Shown in pieces: positions 1 to 5,139 of a stretch of DNA of 7,296 nucleotides. The position numbers were made by a program, and so were the translations under genes. The notes beneath the pieces were generated by a model. The model was given only the letters and a program-made list of their open reading frames with translations. It was not told where the DNA came from and did no database searches. This DNA comes from Anaerolineae bacterium (lineage in GTDB: Bacteria; Chloroflexota; Anaerolineae; B4-G1): assembly GCA_030612585.1 (NCBI GenBank), contig JAUWNP010000218.1:1-7296 (forward strand). The letters are read 5' to 3'. Every line of letters begins with the position of its first letter. Position 1 is the stretch's first letter.

Positions 1-258
1 CCACTGGAGGAGGCGGTGCGCCGGATGACCTCGTTCCCGGCAGAACGGATCGGCCTGAAGGACGCAGGCCGCATCGCCGAGGGGGGATGGGCTGACCTGG
101 TGCTCTTCGACCCGGCGACGGTGGCCGACAACACCACCCCCGACCGGCCCGACGTTCCGCCAACGGGCATCCGGGCGGTGTTGATCTCGGGGCAGGTCAT
201 GGCACAGGATGGGCAGATCGTAAGTCGGGAGCGGCGGGGCCGGGTCTTGCGGAGGTAA
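1..258 (+). CDS. N-acyl-D-amino-acid deacylase (D-aminoacylase), C-terminal fragment
   Basis: This is the last 85 codons of an amidohydrolase-superfamily gene whose 5' part lies left of the window; the frame is open from base 1 and ends at TAA 256-258. The tail carries the family's closing pattern: a helix (EEAVRRMTSFPAERIGL), then 'GRIAEGGWADLVLFDP', then 'TVAD' and a final 'ISGQVMAQDGQI..RRGRVLRR'. In this family the GWADLVLFDP and V.V.G strands belong to the small beta-sandwich domain that closes after the metal-binding TIM barrel. Known members hydrolyse N-acyl-D-amino acids to D-amino acid and carboxylate in the cytoplasm; related dihydropyrimidinase- or dipeptidase-like amidohydrolases share this tail less exactly. 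The catalytic barrel is not in view, so substrate cannot be judged. It converges on the next gene and shows no link to the defence genes to the right. Confidence 0.85.
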   Translation, partial: PLEEAVRRMTSFPAERIGLKDAGRIAEGGWADLVLFDPATVADNTTPDRPDVPPTGIRAVLISGQVMAQDGQIVSRERRGRVLRR

Positions 259-298
259 GCGTCTAGCGAAACCTCGCCTCAAACCGACAAGTAATAGA

Positions 299-328
299 AC
301 GCAGATTCACGCAGATTTTCGCAGACAT
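299..328. repeat. Three 10-bp tandem units in a convergent intergenic gap
   Basis: Three consecutive 10-bp units, ACGCAGATTC, ACGCAGATTT and TCGCAGACAT, lie in the 82-bp gap between the convergent deacylase and DUF6504 genes. The core CGCAGA is kept in all three. A fourth unit is not evident (the next bases are ACGACCGTCA). From memory, ACGCAGATT-type iterations occur as intergenic repeats in several bacterial phyla. No stem-loop with a T-run is visible in the gap, so it is not obviously a terminator. Confidence 0.6.
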
Positions 329-340
329 ACGACCGTCACT

Positions 341-721
341 TCAAGCCCAATTCGTGCCCGCACGTTTGGACATCTCCCGATAGAGAAACCAAACCCCTTT
401 GCGGTCTCCTGCCTTCTTTGGCGACCGGTCATAGTACAAATCGAAGACTTGATCGCTGTCGGTGCGCACCCGGTAATAGTCCCGCCCAACGCCCCACGAA
501 CCGCGACGCGAGGCTGCGGCTATATGCTCGGGACGCATATTACGCGCCATACGACCCCGGCGGCTATAGTCATGCCACTCATTCAGTGTCTCGATGATCC
601 GGTATGTCTCTCCGCGCCAGACAAACTGGTCGGGACAACCCGGCTTTTTCTCCAGCATCGGTGGCTGATCGAACTGGACCTGTATAGGTTCACCGATGAA
701 CCTAAGTGGTTTGACGTCCAT
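341..721 (-). CDS. DUF6504 family protein
   Basis: A 126-residue protein with no signal peptide or membrane segment. Its core matches what I recall of the DUF6504 family: a strand-rich start (RFIGEPIQVQFDQ, 7-19), then 'FVWRGETYRIIETLNEWHDY' (33-52), a basic stretch (RRGRMARNMR, 54-63), then 'GRDYYRVRTDSDQVFDLYYDR' (79-99) and 'WFLYREM' (111-117). The W-rich beta pattern resembles a small SH3-like or barrel fold. No catalytic residues can be assigned. In Actinobacteria I recall this domain attached to or near Y-family polymerase (ImuB-type) proteins, but no such gene is in view and function is unknown. ATG at 721 is the only usable start: the frame is open 39 nt further upstream with no ATG, GTG or TTG. 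The ribosome binding site is weak. It stands alone, 83 bp after the broken abiEii stub. Confidence 0.7.
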   Translation of the reverse strand: MDVKPLRFIGEPIQVQFDQPPMLEKKPGCPDQFVWRGETYRIIETLNEWHDYSRRGRMARNMRPEHIAAASRRGSWGVGRDYYRVRTDSDQVFDLYYDRSPKKAGDRKGVWFLYREMSKRAGTNWA

Positions 722-804
722 ATCTGGCTCGTTTTCGGCGCTCTCTGCAGCTCGGTCGCATCACCACTACCACCGCAAGGTTCACTGTCCTTTCAACTGT
801 CTGA

Positions 805-903
805 CTACAGCCAAGGGCCGCCGGGCGACCAGTGCCGGTCAAAGTGATGTCCTCCCGACAGTGCCGGGATCACGGGCTGGAGGAAAGCCACGTTTTTGAT
901 CAT
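805..903 (-). pseudogene. Truncated abiEii toxin stub (nucleotidyltransferase-type, type IV TA)
   Basis: The abiEi stop overlaps a new ATG as ATGA (ATG 903-901, TGA 902-900), the translational-coupling junction usual between abiEi and abiEii. The new frame starts MIKNVA, which matches the start of AbiEii toxins as I recall them (K-N-[IV]-A, normally followed by an A-S-V-[RH]-x-R-L-L-N-type helix). After about residue 6, near position 886, the reading becomes FLQPVIPALSGG... with no AbiEii character, and it stops at TAG 807-805 after 32 codons. A full AbiEii is roughly 250-300 residues and carries a GSxxRxTxDxD nucleotidyltransferase motif; nothing like that appears in the 83 bp left before DUF6504. 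I read this as a deletion or replacement that removed almost the whole toxin. Confidence 0.6.
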
Positions 904-1514
904 AGCAGCGCCTCCATGTAGGGCTTGATCACATTTTCGACCCGACAGATGCGAGCGTAGTGCAGCAGTCTGCTGACGTCAAAGTCCCGGTGTTGGCGAT
1001 ACTGTTTGAGTGCTTCGAGGGCCACGTCCAGGCCGATCTTGCGGCGGTATTTGAACGCATCGGCCACGCTCTTCTCCAGGCTATAGATGCGGACAGGGAC
1101 GTCGTCCACCTGATGTGTCTCAACCCCCTCACTCCAGGCAGGGCCTGAGAACCAAAAGATGCGCAGCGGGGGATAGTCCAGGCGAGGGCGCTCGGCCCCA
1201 CGGGGCAGGGCGAGATCCACGGCGTGGGGAACCTGGGTGGTCAGTTCGTGAAAGGCCAGGGCAGACACCAGGCAGATCACAGCCTGGGGGATGTTGAGGG
1301 CGACGGTGACCAAGTCAGGGTTGGAGAGCGGGGGAAACTCGGCCAAGCGGTAGAGACCCCGGCTGAGCCGTTCCAGCACGCCGGTATCGCGCATGGCGTA
1401 GAGGGTGCGCGGGTGGATGCCAAGGCGCAGCGCCTCGGCAGTACGCAGGGTGCCGCCGTGTTGTCGAAACAGGGCAATCGCTTTTTGTTGGGTTTCGCGT
1501 GTTGTCATCTTCAT
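900..1514 (-). CDS. abiEi: AbiEi family antitoxin / transcriptional regulator (type IV toxin-antitoxin)
   Basis: A 204-residue protein with the two-part AbiEi layout. Residues 8-57 form a winged helix-turn-helix: 'KAIALFRQHGGTLRTAEALRLGIHPRTLYAMRDTGVLERLSRGLYRL', with the wing at RGLYRL. Residues 66-200 are the AbiEi antitoxin domain, with 'VSALAFHELTTQVP' (83-96), 'YSLEKSVADAFKYRRKIGLD' (144-163) and the closing 'RVENVIKPYMEALL'. Family members bind inverted repeats in their own promoter to repress the pair, and neutralise the AbiEii nucleotidyltransferase without stable complex formation. ATG 1514 is taken as the start; ATG 1508 (M3) is an alternative, and neither has a clear Shine-Dalgarno. 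The gene sits 76 bp after hsdR with its own promoter. Its cognate toxin is reduced to a stub, so it is probably an orphan that could still act as a DNA-binding regulator. Confidence 0.88.
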   Translation of the reverse strand: MKMTTRETQQKAIALFRQHGGTLRTAEALRLGIHPRTLYAMRDTGVLERLSRGLYRLAEFPPLSNPDLVTVALNIPQAVICLVSALAFHELTTQVPHAVDLALPRGAERPRLDYPPLRIFWFSGPAWSEGVETHQVDDVPVRIYSLEKSVADAFKYRRKIGLDVALEALKQYRQHRDFDVSRLLHYARICRVENVIKPYMEALL

Positions 1515-1523
1515 GGGATTGGA

Positions 1524-1535
1524 TAGGAATACCTA
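1524..1535 (-). promoter_or_regulatory. Candidate AbiEi operator dyad
   Basis: An inverted repeat TAGG-AATA-CCTA lies between the predicted transcription start (about 1551) and the abiEi ATG (1514). AbiEi proteins are known to autorepress through inverted repeats at their promoter, and this position would block transcription. The arms are only 4 bp, so the assignment rests mostly on location. Confidence 0.35.
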
Positions 1536-1557
1536 CACTTTTACTTATATGTTGGTT

Positions 1558-1585
1558 ATTTTATCCACAAAGTCAGACCTGTCAA
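1558..1585 (-). promoter_or_regulatory. Sigma-70-type promoter for abiEi
   Basis: On the minus strand a perfect TTGACA (-35, 1585-1580) is followed after 16 bp by TAAAAT (-10, 1563-1558), five of six matches to TATAAT. The predicted start near 1551 leaves a leader of about 37 nt before the abiEi ATG. The -35 box lies 5 bp beyond the hsdR stop, so abiEi need not depend on readthrough from the restriction operon. Confidence 0.75.
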
Positions 1586-1590
1586 GTCTT

Positions 1591-4500
1591 TCACCCTGCC
1601 ACCGCATAAACGCTCTGTCCCGCGCCCCAGTAGTTGTCGTAGACGTGCTGGTAGACCTGGGTGCTTTTCTGCCGGCACATCTCTTTGGTGAAGCACTTGG
1701 GAAGTTGCCAGATCACGTCTTCGATGGCGACCCGTACGGCCGCGCGGGATTGCTGGCGCTTGCGCCAGTCGAGCACGAGTTTCTCCCTGGAGAGGGTGGC
1801 CAGGAGCGCGCGGGCGATACGCTTGGTCGCGCGTTTTTCCCTCTCGCTCAGATCGGGGCCGGGACGAGTGAGGATGTCGAAGACAGCCAGTGCCCCCTCA
1901 GAGAGATTCTCGGCAATGTGGCGCTGCTCCTCTTCGCTCAGTTGCTGGGCGAAATCAACCAGGTCTCTGAAGAACCCCTCAATGTTGCGGGAGCCTGCGT
2001 TGTACTCGTCTATCATTTGCTGGAGTTCTTCCTGATAGTTCACGCGGCTGCTGTTGAGACGCACCATGTGTCTCAGTCTGGCGTTGAGGAAAGCCCGCAA
2101 CTTCATGGCCTCGGTGCGCCTGCGTCTCTGCTCGAACTGCTGTCTGAGCTTCTCGAAGTTGATCTGGCTGAGGTCGAATAGTGGCCCTTCTCCCGGAATG
2201 GCGTAACGCCTGGCGACGATAGATTCGTCCAGTATGTCCTCGACTTCGCCCATCAGGAAGGAGATATCCACCTGCAGTGTCAAGGCGCGGATCTTCTCCC
2301 CCAGGACGACAAAGACCTTCCGCGTGGCAGCAAATTCCCCGGCCCGCGTGTCGGGCAGAATGGCCTTGAAGAGCCGGTCCACGTCCGCAGCCAGGGCCAG
2401 GTACCTGGTCTTGAGGTCATCGTTGACGATGATCTTCTCCACAGCGTCGTCCATCAAGGCGATGCGCTCGTAACCCTCGCCGGCCAGGATGGACTCGACG
2501 TCCACGCCCTGGTACGTGCAGAAGATGTCCACTGCGGCGATAGCCTCGCGCAACCGCTCGACCAGAGCGTCTTTGTCCTCGACGGGTTGCTCGCCTGGCT
2601 GGAGTTCGCCGCCCGGCCCGGTGCCGTAGATGGCCAGCGCCCGTTGCAGATCGCGGAAGATGCCGACGTAGTCCACGATCAGACCGTTGACCTTTTCCCC
2701 GAAGACGCGGTTGGCCCGGGCGATGGTCTGCATCAGCGTGTGGTTGCGCATCGGCCGGTCGAGATAGATGGTGGAGCAGGAGGGTACGTCGAAGCCGGTG
2801 CGCCACATCGCGCAGACGAATACCAGCCGGAAGGGGTCGCCGGGGTGCTTGAACTTCTCGTCCAGGTGCTCGGTCACCATCCTCCGGCGATGCGGCCGGA
2901 TGTCCAGGCCGTGCTCCCTGAACTTCTGGATCTCCCCCTGCTCCTGGGAGATGACGACCGCCATGTCGGTCTGCTCCATAAAGGCGATTTTCTCCTTCAA
3001 CGCCGCCAGTGCTTCCCGCTCCTCCGGCGCAGCGGTGGCGACTTGTGCCCGCAGGTCCTCGAGGGCGCGCTGCCAGTATTTCTGGACCTTGTCGTACATA
3101 CGCACGGTGGTGAGTTTGTCAATGGAGACGACCATGGCCTTGCCCAGGTAGCCCCGGCTGGTGAAGTGGCCCACGATGTCCTCGGCGACCCGTTCCAACC
3201 GATCGTCGCGGGTGATGAGGCGATACTCGCGGGCGAACTCCCGCTGTAACGTGACCTCCTGGGCCTCGTCCAGTTCCGCCTCCTCCAGCAGACGATTCAT
3301 ATCCTCGTCGAGTTGCTCGTTGGTCAGTTCCAATTCAGGGATACGGTTCTCGTAGTACAACGGGACGGTGGAGTGATCGTCGGTGGATTGCTTGAAGTTG
3401 TAGATGCTGACGTAGTCACCGAAGACCTGCCGCGTCTTCTCCTCGCCGGCCATCAGAGGCGTGGCGGTGAAGCCGATGAAGGCAGCGTTGGGCAGCGCGT
3501 ACCGCATGTTCATCGCCAGAACGTCGTACTGGCTGCGGTGCGCCTCGTCGGTCATGACGATGATGTCATCCCGCTCCGAGAGTTTGGGATAGCGTGCACC
3601 GTCCCGGGTGTGGAACTTGTGGATCAGGGTGAAGACGTAGCGGTGGTCCTCCCGCAGCAATTGCTGGAGGTGCTCGCCGCTCTGAGCCCGGACGCGCTTT
3701 TCCGTCTCGACGATGGCCCCACAGCGGGCGAAGTTCTTGTAGATCTGGTCGTCCAGGTCCGTGCGATCTGTGATGACGATGAAGGTCCAGTTGCCGGGCA
3801 GTTTGCGCAGGATCTTCTGGGAGAAGAAGACCATCGAGAAACTTTTGCCGCTGCCTTGCGTGTGCCAGAAGACTCCCAGCCGTCCCTGACTGCCCCGCGA
3901 CAGACTCGGGGTGTCACCCCCCGACAGACTCGGGATGCCCCCCCTCGACAGGCTCGGGATGCCCCCCCTCGACAGGCTCGGGATACCATCCCCCGACAGG
4001 CTCGGGATGTCATCTCTGATCCGGCGCACCGCCTCGATAGCGCCTTCGACGCCCAGGTACTGGTGGTTCTTGGCCACGATCTTGATCAGGCCGCCCCGCT
4101 CCTCATGGTAGAGGATGAAGTTCTCGACGATGTCCAGAAAACGGGCCGGCTCGCACGTGCCCCGCACCAGCGTTTCCAGGGAGATGATACCCTGCTCCCC
4201 CTCGCTGTTGACCTTCTTCCACGCGCTGAAGTGCTCCCACTGAGAAGTGATCGTGCCGATACGACTGTCGCTGCCGTTGGAGAGGATGATGAAGCCGTTG
4301 TACCAGAAAACGTGGGGGACAGTGTCCTTGTAATCGCTGAGGTTCTTGCGGTAGGCATCCTCGACCCGCCTGTAGTGGGCCTTCAGTTCGCCGAACAGCA
4401 GCGGCAGGCCGTTGACGAAGCCGACCAGGTCGGCGCGGCGGGTGTAGATATCGCCGGTGACCCAGAACTGCTGGACCATCAGGAAGTCGTTGTTGGCAGG

Positions 4501-4896
4501 ATCGTTCCAGTCAATCACCGCGACCCGTTCGACCCGCTCCTCGCCGCCCGCATCGCGGAAGGTGACCGGGACGCCGTCCTTGAGCAGGGCGTAGATCTCC
4601 CGGCTGGCGTGGACCAGCGTCATCGCGCCCCGGTCGCGGGTGAGTTCGACGACGGCCTGGTGGAGGGCCTCAGGGGGCAGTGTGGGATTGAGCCTGGTCA
4701 GGGCGGCCTCCAGGCGTGGGCGTAGGACCACCTGACCGCGCGTCGCCCGGCCCAGGTAGGGGCTGCCCGCCCCCGCGCCTGGCATTTCGCCGTACACCTC
4801 GTCGTAGGCGTTGACGGTCTCCCAGCCCAGTTCGGCAAAGAGGGCCAGCGTGGCGTTTTCCAGAGATTGTTCGGAGTCAGTGCCTAAGGGAGTCAT
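1591..4896 (-). CDS. hsdR: Type I restriction enzyme R subunit (HsdR)
   Basis: A 1,101-residue motor and nuclease subunit of a type I restriction-modification complex: it translocates DNA with ATP and cuts at a distance when bound to HsdM/HsdS. The N-terminal nuclease has D156, E170 and K172 (ADLV...GELK), the same D-x13-E-x-K spacing as EcoR124I HsdR. The SF2 motor follows: Walker A HTQGSGKS (345-352), DEAHRSQ (450-456), TATP (477-480), TGFDVP (700-705) and motif VI QTIARANR (723-730). The helical C-terminal region runs to the end (VYQHVYDNYWGAGQSVYAVAG). ATG 4896 has GAGG 9 nt upstream. All motifs are intact and the length is usual, so the subunit should be active if HsdM is present. Oddity: residues 297-336, between nuclease and Walker A, are five in-frame copies of an 8-residue PSLS unit. 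The gene is separated from the upstream genes by a 243-bp spacer holding a broken gene. Confidence 0.97.
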   Translation of the reverse strand: MTPLGTDSEQSLENATLALFAELGWETVNAYDEVYGEMPGAGAGSPYLGRATRGQVVLRPRLEAALTRLNPTLPPEALHQAVVELTRDRGAMTLVHASREIYALLKDGVPVTFRDAGGEERVERVAVIDWNDPANNDFLMVQQFWVTGDIYTRRADLVGFVNGLPLLFGELKAHYRRVEDAYRKNLSDYKDTVPHVFWYNGFIILSNGSDSRIGTITSQWEHFSAWKKVNSEGEQGIISLETLVRGTCEPARFLDIVENFILYHEERGGLIKIVAKNHQYLGVEGAIEAVRRIRDDIPSLSGDGIPSLSRGGIPSLSRGGIPSLSGGDTPSLSRGSQGRLGVFWHTQGSGKSFSMVFFSQKILRKLPGNWTFIVITDRTDLDDQIYKNFARCGAIVETEKRVRAQSGEHLQQLLREDHRYVFTLIHKFHTRDGARYPKLSERDDIIVMTDEAHRSQYDVLAMNMRYALPNAAFIGFTATPLMAGEEKTRQVFGDYVSIYNFKQSTDDHSTVPLYYENRIPELELTNEQLDEDMNRLLEEAELDEAQEVTLQREFAREYRLITRDDRLERVAEDIVGHFTSRGYLGKAMVVSIDKLTTVRMYDKVQKYWQRALEDLRAQVATAAPEEREALAALKEKIAFMEQTDMAVVISQEQGEIQKFREHGLDIRPHRRRMVTEHLDEKFKHPGDPFRLVFVCAMWRTGFDVPSCSTIYLDRPMRNHTLMQTIARANRVFGEKVNGLIVDYVGIFRDLQRALAIYGTGPGGELQPGEQPVEDKDALVERLREAIAAVDIFCTYQGVDVESILAGEGYERIALMDDAVEKIIVNDDLKTRYLALAADVDRLFKAILPDTRAGEFAATRKVFVVLGEKIRALTLQVDISFLMGEVEDILDESIVARRYAIPGEGPLFDLSQINFEKLRQQFEQRRRRTEAMKLRAFLNARLRHMVRLNSSRVNYQEELQQMIDEYNAGSRNIEGFFRDLVDFAQQLSEEEQRHIAENLSEGALAVFDILTRPGPDLSEREKRATKRIARALLATLSREKLVLDWRKRQQSRAAVRVAIEDVIWQLPKCFTKEMCRQKSTQVYQHVYDNYWGAGQSVYAVAG
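3890..4009. repeat. Five tandem 24-bp repeats inside hsdR
   Basis: Five head-to-tail units of exactly 24 bp start at 3890, 3914, 3938, 3962 and 3986, each centred on CGACAG[AG]CTCGGG. Units three and four agree at 23 of 24 positions. Because 24 is a multiple of three the array stays in the hsdR frame and encodes five octapeptides (IPSLSGDG, IPSLSRGG twice, IPSLSGGD, TPSLSRGS) at about residues 297-336. The core is an imperfect inverted repeat (CTCGACAGGCTCGGG) and resembles the dispersed TCGACA[AG]GCTC-type intergenic repeats I recall from many genomes. It has no spacers, so it is not a CRISPR. Confidence 0.9.
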
Positions 4897-4937
4897 GCGT
4901 TAGATCCTCGCTGTTTCGGCCAAGAAGCAGTGATTTG

Positions 4938-4966
4938 GATAAAATTTGGGAAAAAGGTATTGACAA
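4938..4966 (-). promoter_or_regulatory. Weak candidate promoter for hsdR
   Basis: On the minus strand TTGTCA (4966-4961) is followed after 17 bp by TTTATC (4943-4938), five and four matches to consensus; a 16-bp reading gives TTTTAT. The predicted start near 4931 would leave about a 35-nt leader with GAGGAT before the hsdR ATG. Its -35 box overlaps that of the stronger plus-strand promoter. Suggestive only; hsdR may instead be read from the upstream operon. Confidence 0.3.
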
Positions 4967-4988
4967 AGATGTCTTAATCGTTTATACT
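4960..4988 (+). promoter_or_regulatory. Strong sigma-70-type promoter pointing away from hsdR
   Basis: Perfect TTGACA (4960-4965), 17-bp spacer, then TATACT (4983-4988), five of six to consensus, in locally AT-rich sequence. The predicted start is near 4995. It reads rightward, antisense to the DUF3800 remnant and the 241-residue gene. Downstream are a small dyad CTAC-CAGGA-GTAG (5002-5014), an AAGGAG Shine-Dalgarno (5015-5020) and a GTG (5026), yet no plus-strand gene of recognisable type follows. Confidence 0.7.
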
Positions 4989-5024
4989 ATAATCAGCTCA
5001 TCTACCAGGAGTAGAAGGAGTAAC

Positions 5025-5053
5025 GGTGCCGTTCCCTAAATCGGAACGGCATT
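5025..5053 (+). other. Perfect hairpin over a GTG start and 11-codon open frame
   Basis: TGCCGTTCC (5027-5035) and GGAACGGCA (5043-5051) form a perfect 9-bp stem with a 7-nt loop; in plus-strand RNA two G-U pairs (5026/5052, 5025/5053) extend it to 11. The stem covers a GTG at 5026 that has AAGGAG 5 nt upstream and opens an 11-codon frame ending at TGA 5059-5061 (VPFPKSERHSP). There is no T-run after the stem on either strand, so it is a poor intrinsic terminator. It could be a translation-control hairpin, part of a small RNA, or the mark left by a deletion; on the minus strand the loop contains the stop codon of the DUF3800-region tail. Confidence 0.4.
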
Positions 5054-5136
5054 CGCCTTGATATAAGCCTCGTACTCTTTCTGCAGTTTCCTCTTGCGAT
5101 GCTCTCATCACAATACACATTGAACACCTGGGTCAT
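5036..5136 (-). pseudogene. DUF3800 family protein, internally deleted and frameshifted remnant
   Basis: Three bases after the stop of the 241-residue gene, ATG 5136 has GGAGG 8 nt upstream and opens with MTQVFNVYCDES. That is the N-terminal signature of DUF3800 proteins as I recall it (VFNVYCDES, normally followed by CHLEND-like residues). The match ends at residue 12, and the same frame runs on without DUF3800 character to TAG 5004-5002 (44 codons). In a different minus frame, 5104-5036 reads a protein-like tail ending ...KLQKEYEAYIKANAVPI and TAG. The simplest reading is a deletion, not a multiple of three, that fused the head to the C-terminal end of the same or another gene around 5100. 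DUF3800 proteins are roughly 200-300 residues, have acidic residues suggestive of an RNase H-like nuclease, and often occur in mobile or defence loci. Head assignment is fairly secure; tail identity is not. Confidence 0.55.
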
Positions 5137-5139
5137 TGT

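Noticed and set aside
449..847. 132-codon plus-strand frame over DUF6504 and the abiEii stub
   Set aside because: Overlaps the better supported DUF6504 gene and has no recognisable domain or ribosome binding site.
1405..2181. 258-codon plus-strand open frame crossing the abiEi start, its promoter and the hsdR end
   Set aside because: Antisense to two well-supported genes and to the intergenic promoter; no family character.
3890..4009. CRISPR-like array
   Set aside because: The units abut with no variable spacers, are only 24 bp, and lie in frame inside hsdR.
3313..4725. 470-codon plus-strand open frame opposite hsdR
   Set aside because: It is the antisense shadow of a canonical HsdR with all motifs intact; the frame stays open because of high GC, and it has no recognisable domain.
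5027..5051. Intrinsic terminator
   Set aside because: The stem is perfect, but no run of T follows it on either strand.
5026..5061. 11-codon GTG frame annotated as a gene
   Set aside because: Good ribosome binding site and promoter, but far too short to support as a protein; reported as part of the hairpin and as a finding instead.
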